Source of the DNA: Elusimicrobia bacterium RIFCSPHIGHO2_02_FULL_57_9 | GTDB taxonomy: Bacteria; Elusimicrobiota; Elusimicrobia; UBA1565; UBA9628 | DNA: 8,797 nucleotides | Assembly: GCA_001800015.1 (NCBI GenBank) | Contig: MGUO01000297.1 | Coordinates: 5,624-14,420, forward strand | Reading direction: 5' to 3' | In this document: in pieces, positions 1 to 6,268 of the stretch | Layout of the letters: each line of letters begins with the position of its first letter | How positions within the stretch are numbered: the first letter of the stretch is position 1 | Made by a program: the position numbers and the translations under genes | The notes under the pieces: generated by a model | What the model was told of the DNA's origin: nothing | The model's input: only the letters and a program-made list of their open reading frames with translations | Databases searched by the model: none

Positions 1-2506
1 TTACCTCCTGAGCCCATGAATAGGGCGCGGGCGGCGCCTCGTTTAAGAGAAGGTCGCGCTGCAAATCCAATTTCCCTCCCACAATGCCCTGGTAAACCGC
101 AGCCAAGACTTGTCCGGCCTGCCTCCACTGCGATAAGGGGGCGCCATCGAGATACTTCCAGTTGTCGAAAAACCTCACGCGTTTTTGATAATGCTTATTT
201 TGATAGATCAGCATGTCCGGCCCATTATGAATGAGATTAAATCCCTTTTGCGGCAAAGGCTGCTTGGGCCTGGCCAGCATGTATTTGACGTTGCCCAATC
301 CCAGCATTTGCCCGCCCCAATCCTGATTCTGTTGCTGCGCGGCCTGAAAAACGGCTCCGGTTAACTGCAGGTAATGGATAAGAGTAACGACATCCAAGAC
401 GTCGCTGCCGTTGCGGATATCGGCTATATTATGAATCGCGGAAAGCGCCGGGGGATACAGGTATTGATCGAAAGAATGGATGCGGTAAGAGCTGTTATCC
501 CGCTTTAATTTCTCGATACCCGGCCAGACCGTCTGCAAATTATCGTCATTGCCTCCCACGAATACAATGAGGCTCGATTGCCCGATGTAGACGACCATGG
601 ATAAATAGCAAAACGCCGCGGCTAAACCCTTGACCCGAGCCGGCAGAATCAAGAATAACAGCCCCAGCAGAGGCACCCCCAGCAGCCCCAGTCCTATCCA
701 AAAAGAAGGGCCCTCGACCTTGCTCAGCTCCGAACCGCGCCAAAATCTTTGCTGCCCGGATGAGTCCACCGCGGCGGCGACGGGAACGCTGGTGCCTTCG
801 GGCAGCGGCAATTCTTTTTCAAAAGCCAACCGGCCTCTCTCGAACGAAATCCGCGCCGGTGTTAAGGCAGGCGCCTGATTGCCTTTTTGAAAACCGACGG
901 CGATTTCCCGTATTTGCTGGGAAGGCGCAATCCAGCCCCTGATGACATACGAAGAGCGCATCAGTTGTCTTTTGCCCGCGTCCATGATGCCTCCGGCTGG
1001 AGAGTTTGCCCGGTCGCGCAGCTCCGGATTGATGCCCACTCCCAAGCGTGAAGCCAGCGGATTTTCCAAATACTCGGCAGCCGCGCAAGCCGCCGCTAGC
1101 ATAATAACCAGACGCGCGGCTCCAAACAACGCTCTTTTCCTTTCAGGCCAGGCTTGGTCCAAAAGGCCCGACAAACGGCCCAGGCCGTAAGCTCCCAGCA
1201 AAGCCAGGCCTAATTGTATCGGGGTGTTGTAATTATCCAGGTAAGTCGTCTTTAAAAAAGGCAGATCGCAGAGGGCATGCGTAAGCATCGGCGTTTTAAG
1301 GTACAGCAAAATTCCAACGAGTGTCAGCACGCCCATAATTTTAAGGCCGCGCGGACATTGCGCGTCAAGCGCGGCGAACAAAGATAAAAAACAAAGGGCG
1401 GCGCATAAAAACAGTCCTGGGGCATAAACAGAAAGTCCGGGGTAGTTGAGGGTAAAACGCGGAAGGAAGAAGATCGGGCTTAACATGCCCGTATTCATCA
1501 GGCAGGCAAGGCTTATGCTCAATGCCGCAAAGCCCCCACCCCAAAAATAGAGCCAGGATCCTCCCGGCTGCGGATTTTCCTTGAGCTTAAGTTTTTTAAG
1601 ACACCATAGAAAAACCAAGACCCCGGCCACGGCCAGGATCAAGCACGGCGCATCATCGGCGACCAGGGGCTTTGAGATGCGGCGCAAAGTCCAGCCGAAT
1701 TCCGGCAAACTGCGCCAAACCCTGGTGTAGCTGTGAGCAATGTACTCAAGACCCGGCACGATTTGTCCAGCCGCCAGGAGAATACCCCAGGCGGCCAAGC
1801 CTGCGAAGACCAGGGCGTTTTTGAGCAAATCGCGAGAGGAAGAGCTCAATAGGATATAAATGCCGACCGACACCCAGGCGAAAAAACTCACCTGAAAATG
1901 CCCCGATAGCACGGGGAGGGCTATGAGCCAGGGCAGCCATAGCAGAGCGCGGCGGCGATCTCCGCGCAAAAATTGCTCGGCCATTAAAAAGAGCGCGGGG
2001 GTGTAGATGGCGGTTTGCCCGGGCGCCTCGATGGTGTAATTGACCATGGTGCTCGAGAAGGTATAACAGGCCGCCGCGAATAGGGCGCCAGGAAAGCCAA
2101 TGCCATACCAACGGGCTAAAGCAAAAGTAGGCGCCCAGGCGATGTAAAAACAAAGGAGGAACAAGACCATCCACAAATATTGGAAATAGCGGTCGGCAAC
2201 CAGATAAAACATCACATGAAGCGGGGAGAACGTCGCGCTTTGCATGTTGCCGATAAAGGGCGCGCCTCCGCCGGCATAAGGCGTCCAGAGCGGCAAACGC
2301 CCTCTGCGAATTTGCTCGGCCGCGAAATAATAAGGGGTATAGCCGGCATAAACCGCTTCGGAAGCATTCACCAGCCCTTCTCCAGCAGCCACATGGACGG
2401 GTCCTACCTGGGTAATCCAGGTCGAGCGCAGAGGCTTCTGGAAATAAAGCCCCGCTAAGCATAGGAAAATAAGGCTGGAAAGCCAGAACTCCTGGCGCGG
2501 CGACAT
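1..2506 (-). CDS. YfhO-family multi-pass membrane protein, partial (C-terminus beyond the left edge)
   Basis: An uninterrupted frame of 835 codons runs from ATG at 2506-2504 to base 2, with no stop in the window, so only the extreme C-terminus is missing. The protein is strongly hydrophobic with many predicted membrane helices. Family hallmarks visible are LPLWTPYAGGGAPFIGN at about residues 71-87, SGHFQ at about 201-205 (the G-H-x-Q of the family), an IRNGSD segment near residue 695 where the family often has a GYD-type motif, and NVKYMLA near 740, the conserved L-x-V-K-Y-L strand. YfhO proteins are GT-C-like membrane enzymes; the Bacillus one is linked to GlcNAc modification of lipoteichoic acid. 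The donor and acceptor here cannot be read from sequence, and in a diderm the target would be a different glycan. The start lies one base after the methyltransferase stop (TGA-C-ATG) with no clear Shine-Dalgarno site, suggesting translational coupling. Family call is firm, function tentative. Confidence 0.85.
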   Translation of the reverse strand, partial: MSPRQEFWLSSLIFLCLAGLYFQKPLRSTWITQVGPVHVAAGEGLVNASEAVYAGYTPYYFAAEQIRRGRLPLWTPYAGGGAPFIGNMQSATFSPLHVMFYLVADRYFQYLWMVLFLLCFYIAWAPTFALARWYGIGFPGALFAAACYTFSSTMVNYTIEAPGQTAIYTPALFLMAEQFLRGDRRRALLWLPWLIALPVLSGHFQVSFFAWVSVGIYILLSSSSRDLLKNALVFAGLAAWGILLAAGQIVPGLEYIAHSYTRVWRSLPEFGWTLRRISKPLVADDAPCLILAVAGVLVFLWCLKKLKLKENPQPGGSWLYFWGGGFAALSISLACLMNTGMLSPIFFLPRFTLNYPGLSVYAPGLFLCAALCFLSLFAALDAQCPRGLKIMGVLTLVGILLYLKTPMLTHALCDLPFLKTTYLDNYNTPIQLGLALLGAYGLGRLSGLLDQAWPERKRALFGAARLVIMLAAACAAAEYLENPLASRLGVGINPELRDRANSPAGGIMDAGKRQLMRSSYVIRGWIAPSQQIREIAVGFQKGNQAPALTPARISFERGRLAFEKELPLPEGTSVPVAAAVDSSGQQRFWRGSELSKVEGPSFWIGLGLLGVPLLGLLFLILPARVKGLAAAFCYLSMVVYIGQSSLIVFVGGNDDNLQTVWPGIEKLKRDNSSYRIHSFDQYLYPPALSAIHNIADIRNGSDVLDVVTLIHYLQLTGAVFQAAQQQNQDWGGQMLGLGNVKYMLARPKQPLPQKGFNLIHNGPDMLIYQNKHYQKRVRFFDNWKYLDGAPLSQWRQAGQVLAAVYQGIVGGKLDLQRDLLLNEAPPAPYSWAQEV

Positions 2507-2507
2507 G

Positions 2508-3230
2508 TCAAAGCTCGCGCGCTTGGCCTGCGCCTTTACGCCAGACGCCAAGGATCGACTTGCCGAAACGATAGCCCGACAACCGGTCCAGGATTCGGGA
2601 AAAAGGAACGACTAGCCCGTCCCAGAATGCAATCTGGGAATGAGTCGGCAAACCTTGCCGCAAGACAAACCGATTCACAAGAGAAAGCGAAAGGCCAAGG
2701 CAATCCAAGTGGAGCAGATGCTCCAGCCTTAACTGCGCGGGCGCGAGTTCCAAGAGCGTCTTTTTTGAATACCGGCGGAAATGCCCCAGGCTTTGATCAA
2801 ACGCGCTAAATAAGAAATTATGGGCCGGGGCAAGGAGTATCAGCCTCCCCCCCTTTTTGAGATGTTGCGCCGCCCGCCGCAACTCCTCGCGGTCTTGCTC
2901 GATATGCTCCAGAACATCGATGTAGACGATGCCGTCGAACAACTCTCCGGCGGCGATCTCCTGCAACGTGCCTAAACGCGCGCGAGCTGCGGGGATGCGC
3001 TTGAGCCTTTCCTGAAGAGAAACATGCATCGAGCGGTCCGGTTCCAGGGCGGTCCAACATGTAATTTTTTCATTGATGAGAAAAGAGGTGTTATTTCCAA
3101 TTCCAGCCCCTACCTCCAGCACCGAACCTCGAAGATAGTTCTGGATAATTGCGCCGAAGTATCTTTTCCAATTTTTTGCGTTTTTGAAAAGCTCCAGTTC
3201 GGAGCCGACGTATTGATAGGACTGCGTCAT
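2508..3230 (-). CDS. Class I SAM-dependent methyltransferase
   Basis: A 240-residue protein with the Rossmann-type methyltransferase core. Motif I is VLEVGAGIG at residues 38-45, the SAM-binding glycine loop. An acidic residue follows strand 2 (LEPD, 62-65), FDGIVYIDVLEHIEQD spans about 98-113 (motif II/post-I region, typical of Methyltransf_11/23-type enzymes), and KKGGRLILLAP at 125-135 is motif III. GHFRRYSKKTL at 149-159 is a segment I associate with methyltransferases encoded beside glycosyltransferases and polyprenyl-sugar enzymes. The acceptor is unknown. It is the first gene of a leftward pair; the YfhO-family gene starts one base after its stop, so the two probably act on the same surface glycan or lipid carrier. 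No good Shine-Dalgarno sequence precedes the ATG. The next in-frame ATG would delete motif I, so this start is the reasonable one. Confidence 0.88.
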   Translation of the reverse strand: MTQSYQYVGSELELFKNAKNWKRYFGAIIQNYLRGSVLEVGAGIGNNTSFLINEKITCWTALEPDRSMHVSLQERLKRIPAARARLGTLQEIAAGELFDGIVYIDVLEHIEQDREELRRAAQHLKKGGRLILLAPAHNFLFSAFDQSLGHFRRYSKKTLLELAPAQLRLEHLLHLDCLGLSLSLVNRFVLRQGLPTHSQIAFWDGLVVPFSRILDRLSGYRFGKSILGVWRKGAGQAREL

Positions 3231-3257
3231 GGATTCAATATTACTACTTTATACAAT
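3231..3257. promoter_or_regulatory. Divergent intergenic region, candidate overlapping promoters
   Basis: This 27-bp AT-rich gap separates two divergent start codons in otherwise GC-rich DNA, so control signals for both operons must lie here or extend into the flanking coding sequence. TTTATACAAT at 3248-3257 offers a -10-like box on both strands: TACAAT at 3252-3257 rightward and TATAAA at 3253-3248 leftward. I find no convincing -35 (TTGACA-like) partner at 16-18 bp for either. A very weak ECF-like arrangement (GGAGCC at 3201-3206, CGTC at 3225-3228) could support autoregulation of the sigma gene. Assignment of individual boxes is inference. Confidence 0.4.
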
Positions 3258-3815
3258 ATGATCATGACCCAAGATGAACTTGGCGGCGAGCGCGACTCTT
3301 TCGCGCAATTAGTGCGCCGGCATCACGCTAATATATTGTGGCTTTGTGCATCCCTGCTCGGCGACCGGACGCTGGCCGATGACGCGGCTCAGGAAATTTT
3401 CCTTAAGGCCTATCAGTCGCTCGGCAGTTTTAAGGGCTCCTCTTCATTCTCCTCCTGGCTTTACCGCATCGCCTCCAATCATTGCCTGGACCTGCTGCGC
3501 CGCAAAACCCGCGAAAAAACGCAGTCACTCGACGCGCTTCTGGAAAATAATTCGCTCGCTCTTGAGCGTCTGATCCAGGCCGCGCCCGACGCTGCCCTAT
3601 CAACCGAGAATGCGGATTTGCTGGAGCGAGTGCTGAGCAGCCTAGCGCCTGAATACCGGCTGATCTTGACGCTTCGGGAGATTTCGGGGCTCAATTATGA
3701 GGAACTGGCGCAAACCTTGGATTGCTCTCTGGATGCGGTTAAAGGCCGGCTTAAGCGCGCCCGCCGGCAGTTGGAAGAAATTCTGCGACACCTTTCCAAG
3801 TCCGGAAACGTCTAA
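3258..3815 (+). CDS. ECF-type RNA polymerase sigma factor (sigma-70 family)
   Basis: A 185-residue protein of typical ECF length with only the two expected domains. Region 2 spans about residues 14-83 (DSFAQLVRRHH, then DDAAQEIFLKAYQSL, then the FSSWLYRIASNHCLDLLRR helix that binds the -10 and core polymerase). A linker of about 50 residues follows, then region 4 at about 125-178 (LAPEYRLILTLREISGLNYEELAQTLDCSLDAVKGRLKRARR as separate helices), including the helix-turn-helix for the -35. The frame stays open upstream to 3024 but that part is antisense to the methyltransferase, so ATG 3258 or ATG 3264 is the start. Neither has a Shine-Dalgarno site; a -10-like TACAAT just upstream would place a transcript start almost on the second ATG, so leaderless translation is possible. 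It heads the operon, followed after 5 bp by a small membrane protein. It likely directs transcription of its own operon when released. Confidence 0.93.
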   Translation: MIMTQDELGGERDSFAQLVRRHHANILWLCASLLGDRTLADDAAQEIFLKAYQSLGSFKGSSSFSSWLYRIASNHCLDLLRRKTREKTQSLDALLENNSLALERLIQAAPDAALSTENADLLERVLSSLAPEYRLILTLREISGLNYEELAQTLDCSLDAVKGRLKRARRQLEEILRHLSKSGNV

Positions 3816-3820
3816 ATAAT

Positions 3821-4171
3821 ATGGACCAAGAACAGCGCTGGGAATGGATCGTCAAAATCTTTTTTCGCAAGCCCGCCAAACCCAGCCGGGCGCAAACCGA
3901 GTTGTTCGTTCAGGCCGTTATGGGCCGAATACAGGCGCCGATAACGACGTTATCGGCGCCAATACCATGCGCTGCGCGCATGGTCGAGCGTTGGCTGATC
4001 CCGGCCTTAGGCGCCGGGGCGGCCGCCTTCTTCCTTCACATAGCCCAGCCGCATCCCGAGTGGGTAGCGCCCCTGGATGATTTGGTCCTCATGGAGGGGC
4101 GCACTGGAGAGTTGATACTGCCGCCCGATCCTGGAGACCATTTGCTGGCCTTTGTCATGGAGGAGAGATGA
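3821..4171 (+). CDS. Small single-pass membrane protein, candidate anti-sigma factor
   Basis: A 116-residue protein I cannot place in a named family. It has a basic, probably cytoplasmic N-terminus (about residues 1-55), one hydrophobic helix at about 57-75 (WLIPALGAGAAAFFLHIA) and an acidic tail of about 40 residues likely outside the inner membrane. Position directly behind an ECF sigma gene, with a cytosolic segment, one membrane span and a periplasmic tail, matches the plan of anti-sigma factors such as CnrY or RseA. It lacks the H-x3-C-x2-C zinc motif of ZAS-type anti-sigmas, so the call rests on context and topology. Residues 39-55 are encoded by two abutting perfect inverted repeats (3934-3984) and look like added linker sequence. 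Its TGA overlaps the next ATG (ATGA). It starts 5 bp after the sigma stop with only a weak GGAA upstream, suggesting coupled translation. Confidence 0.6.
   Translation: MDQEQRWEWIVKIFFRKPAKPSRAQTELFVQAVMGRIQAPITTLSAPIPCAARMVERWLIPALGAGAAAFFLHIAQPHPEWVAPLDDLVLMEGRTGELILPPDPGDHLLAFVMEER
3934..3960. repeat. 27-bp perfect inverted repeat inside the candidate anti-sigma gene
   Basis: GGCGCCGATAACG, a single A at 3947, then CGTTATCGGCGCC: 13-bp arms that pair without mismatch. As RNA it would form an 11-12 bp stem with a 3-5 nt loop. No U-tract follows, so it is not a classical terminator. It lies in frame and encodes part of a proline/threonine-rich linker. Confidence 0.85.
3964..3984. repeat. 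21-bp perfect inverted repeat abutting the first
   Basis: ACCATGCGC, loop TGC at 3973-3975, then GCGCATGGT: 9-bp arms without mismatch, three bases after the 27-bp palindrome. Together the two hairpins span 51 bp, an exact multiple of three, and translation continues through them into the membrane helix. Confidence 0.8.
4159..4165 (+). promoter_or_regulatory. Strong ribosome binding site for the membrane-anchored Spy-like gene
   Basis: GGAGGAG sits a few bases before ATG 4168, inside the last codons of the upstream gene, and fixes this start. With the ATGA overlap it makes coupled but independently strong initiation likely. Confidence 0.75.
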
Positions 4172-4554
4172 AATTGGAATGGAAGCAAATCATGGCGGCT
4201 TTTCTCATCGGCTCTCTGGCCGGCGGCGCGATCGGCTCGCGCTTTCAAAGAGCCGCCTTCCACAAGTTCTGGCGGCAGGGGCCGCGGACCGAGCGAATGC
4301 TCAGAAAATTCACCCACGACCTCGACCTGGACGCCAAGCAGCAGGACGGCGTCAAAACACTGCTTGAGAAGCAGCGCGAAAAAATCATGGCGCTGCACCG
4401 GGAGAAATCGGAGCAATTCCACAAAGTGCGCGCGGAGCTGCGCAGCGAACTACGCCGGCTGCTCACGCCCGAACAGCAGATGAAATTCGACAAGATAGCC
4501 GCTCGCTGGGACGGCCGCCGCAAACGCTTTGAGGAAAGAGAACGGTCTAAATAA
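4168..4554 (+). CDS. Membrane-anchored Spy/CnrX-like (LTXXQ-fold) periplasmic protein
   Basis: A 128-residue protein with an N-terminal hydrophobic, glycine-rich helix (about residues 8-24), read as an uncleaved inner-membrane anchor, followed by a highly charged helical domain. Two motif copies typical of Spy/CpxP/CnrX proteins are visible: LDLDAKQQ at about 52-59 and LTPEQQMKFDKI at 99-110, the second a textbook LTXXQ. These proteins form curved helical-hairpin dimers in the periplasm, acting as chaperones (Spy, CpxP) or metal sensors (CnrX, ZraP). His32, His50, His77, His85 and Met44, Met74, Met105 are possible metal ligands, but no CnrX-type ligand set can be assigned by eye. Lying two genes after an ECF sigma and next to a single-TM protein, it is the natural candidate for the periplasmic sensor controlling that sigma. 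The ATG overlaps the previous stop and has a strong GGAGGAG site. Confidence 0.78.
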   Translation: MKLEWKQIMAAFLIGSLAGGAIGSRFQRAAFHKFWRQGPRTERMLRKFTHDLDLDAKQQDGVKTLLEKQREKIMALHREKSEQFHKVRAELRSELRRLLTPEQQMKFDKIAARWDGRRKRFEERERSK

Positions 4555-4562
4555 GGGGAGGA
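4555..4562 (+). promoter_or_regulatory. Ribosome binding site for the secreted Spy-like gene
   Basis: GGGGAGGA begins right after the upstream TAA and ends three bases before ATG 4566. It is a near-ideal Shine-Dalgarno sequence and supports that start. Confidence 0.75.
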
Positions 4563-4565
4563 AAC

Positions 4566-5024
4566 ATGAAGCGATTGATCCAGACATTAATGTTGGGAGC
4601 CTTTGTTCTCGGCCTCGGCCTGCCGCCGCTTAGCGCGCAGCCGGCGGGAAATAAAATCAAGGAGAAGCTGGGCCTGCCCGATGAGCAAGCCGAGAAGCTT
4701 AAAGCCGCCAGGAAGGCCAAGCGCCAAGCCCTCAAACCCCTGCGCGAACAACTCAGCAATGACATGGACAAGCTGCGCGCTCAGATTAAGGATAAGGCCG
4801 GCGATGGAGATATCCAGGCCACTCTAAACCAGCTGGAACTTAACCACAAAGCCATCCAAGCTGAGAACGAAAAATTTAAGACCGCCATTGCCGGATTCTT
4901 GAGCGCGACCCAGCGCGCCAAGCTGCTGTTGGCAATGACGGGACGCATGAAGGAGGGATGGAAAGGCCGTGAAATGCGTAAAAAAGGCGCAATGCCCCCT
5001 GGCAATGAGGATGACGAAGATTAG
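4566..5024 (+). CDS. Secreted periplasmic Spy/CpxP-like protein
   Basis: A 152-residue protein with a clear Sec signal peptide: K-R at the N-terminus, a hydrophobic core at about residues 5-20, and probable cleavage after LSA at 24. The mature part is charged and almost wholly helical. LGLPDEQAEKLKAAR at about 35-49 matches the first Spy-family motif; FLSATQRAKLLLAM at about 111-124 is a variant of the second, with LSATQ in place of LTXXQ. The tail (about 125-152) is basic and Met-containing, then ends in an acidic EDDED stretch. It is a paralogue in fold of the preceding gene but soluble rather than anchored. Likely roles, by family, are periplasmic chaperone, metal buffer or modulator of the anchored sensor. 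Its end overlaps the start of the efflux channel gene. A more distant unrelated coiled-coil protein is possible but less likely given its neighbour. Confidence 0.72.
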   Translation: MKRLIQTLMLGAFVLGLGLPPLSAQPAGNKIKEKLGLPDEQAEKLKAARKAKRQALKPLREQLSNDMDKLRAQIKDKAGDGDIQATLNQLELNHKAIQAENEKFKTAIAGFLSATQRAKLLLAMTGRMKEGWKGREMRKKGAMPPGNEDDED

Positions 5025-6267
5025 AGTCGGGCTGCTGCTGGTATTGGCGGCGCCGCTGGTCCAAGCCCAGCAATCCAGCCAAACCTTGAGCTGGGAAGAT
5101 TGCGTTGCCCTTGCCATGAGAAAAAACCCTGATTTGGCCGCGGCTTCCTGGAATGTGGAAGCGGCAAGGGCCTCGTATCAGGGTTCATTCAACGGCCTGC
5201 TTCCCCAGGTGTCCCTATCGAATGGATATAGCAACGGCAGCGGATTTTCCGGCGACAATCATTGGCAAGCCCAGGCGAAGGCCTCCATGGATGTGCTTAA
5301 CGCCGGGAAGATCGCGGATATCAAGTCGGCTGCGGCCCGGCTGGCCCAGGACCGGGCCAATCTTCGGCTGGCCTCCTCCAACCTTCGCTTAAACCTGCGC
5401 CGGGCCTTCACCGAGCTGCTTTTCTCCCAGACGAGCATCGAGGTTTCCCGGACGATCTTGGAAAGGCGGCAGAGAAACGCCCAACTGGTGGCCCTGCGCT
5501 ACGACTCGGGACGGGAATCCCGCGGCAATATGCTCAGATCCAGGGCTCAGGCCTTGCAGGCCCAGACCGATTTGGCGGCAGCCCTGCGCGACTTGAGAAC
5601 CTCCCAGAAATCCCTGCAACGACGGTTAGGCTCCGATAAGTTCTCGGTAGTGACGGTCACCGGAACCCTTCAGGCCCGGACTCCCGAGGAGCTGCCTCTT
5701 GATTTGCAGCCCCTCATCGAAGCCCGGCCCGATATCACGGCGCAGGAGGCTGCGGTCCGGAGCGTGGAAATAGGCGTCAGCCAGGCGCGCAGCGTGCTCT
5801 GGCCCAACCTCTCGGCCAACTACACCCGCTCGCTTACAGGGCCTAATGAATTTCCAAACGGCCGCACCAGCTGGAGCGCGGGCGGGCAATTAAACTACCC
5901 TTTATTCGGCGGCGGGCCCATCGCGGCCTACTCGGCGGTGTCGGCGGCCCAAAAAACTCTATACAGCGCCAGGGAGAATCTGCGCTCGCTCCGGGACCAA
6001 GCGATCGTGGAGCTGGAAGCCGCCTGGGCCGATTACGCCGCGGCCGCCGATCAAGCGAGGGTCCAGACCGCTTTGCTTGAGGCCGCGCGCCAGCGCAATG
6101 AAGAAGCCGATATTCGCTACGCCAGCGGACTGCTCAGCTATGATAATTGGGAAATCATCGCCTCGGACCGCATTAATTCGGAACGCCAGAATATCTCGGC
6201 CGCTCGCAACGCCGTCAGTGCCCAGGCCACCTGGGAAAAGGCGCTGGGAAAAGCTTTAGGGGAATGA
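5005..6267 (+). CDS. TolC-family outer-membrane efflux protein (OEP)
   Basis: About 420 residues with a signal peptide (KIRVGLLLVLAAPLVQA, cleavage near residue 21; no lipobox cysteine, so not lipidated). It has the two-repeat OEP architecture. Repeat 1 opens with LSWEDCVALAMRKNPDL at about 28-44 and has the long helix with RYDSGRESRGNMLRSR. Repeat 2 opens at RPDITAQEAAV near 240 (the RPDI-x-A-E type motif), with LWPNLSANY, LFGGG and a second RYASGLLSYDN helix near 370-380. Trimers form the channel through outer membrane and periplasm for export. The length fits the family (about 410-490). The frame is open from ATG 4969, but only starts at 5005 or 5011 put a signal peptide at the N-terminus; both overlap the Spy-like gene by 14-20 bases without a clear Shine-Dalgarno site. 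The adaptor and ABC pump follow, completing a tripartite exporter. Confidence 0.93.
   Translation: MRMTKIRVGLLLVLAAPLVQAQQSSQTLSWEDCVALAMRKNPDLAAASWNVEAARASYQGSFNGLLPQVSLSNGYSNGSGFSGDNHWQAQAKASMDVLNAGKIADIKSAAARLAQDRANLRLASSNLRLNLRRAFTELLFSQTSIEVSRTILERRQRNAQLVALRYDSGRESRGNMLRSRAQALQAQTDLAAALRDLRTSQKSLQRRLGSDKFSVVTVTGTLQARTPEELPLDLQPLIEARPDITAQEAAVRSVEIGVSQARSVLWPNLSANYTRSLTGPNEFPNGRTSWSAGGQLNYPLFGGGPIAAYSAVSAAQKTLYSARENLRSLRDQAIVELEAAWADYAAAADQARVQTALLEAARQRNEEADIRYASGLLSYDNWEIIASDRINSERQNISAARNAVSAQATWEKALGKALGE
6258..6264 (+). promoter_or_regulatory. Ribosome binding site for the adaptor gene
   Basis: AGGGGAA lies within the last codons of the channel gene, four bases before ATG 6269. The channel stop TGA is one base from this ATG, so initiation is probably coupled. 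Confidence 0.65.
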
Positions 6268-6268
6268 G

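Noticed and set aside
2406..2422. ACCTGG-GTAAT-CCAGGT hairpin near the start of the YfhO-family gene
   Set aside because: Six-base arms are expected by chance in a window of this size, and there is no U-tract or conserved position to suggest function.
1746..2462. Minus-strand open frame of 238 codons
   Set aside because: It is a shifted frame within the YfhO-family gene, whose own frame is open for 835 codons with family motifs; the 238-residue product is Arg/Cys-rich without a domain.
3024..3257. Upstream extension of the sigma factor frame
   Set aside because: It would add 78 residues antisense to the methyltransferase motif region; ECF sigmas normally begin close to region 2, as at 3258/3264.
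3934..3984. Intrinsic terminator or integron attC reading of the tandem hairpins
   Set aside because: No T-run follows either stem, the coding frame continues through into a membrane helix, and there are no attC core sites or integrase nearby.
4969..5004. Earlier ATG for the TolC-family gene
   Set aside because: It would bury the signal peptide behind 12 extra residues and lengthen the overlap with the Spy-like gene; the 5005 or 5011 start fits a Sec-exported protein better.
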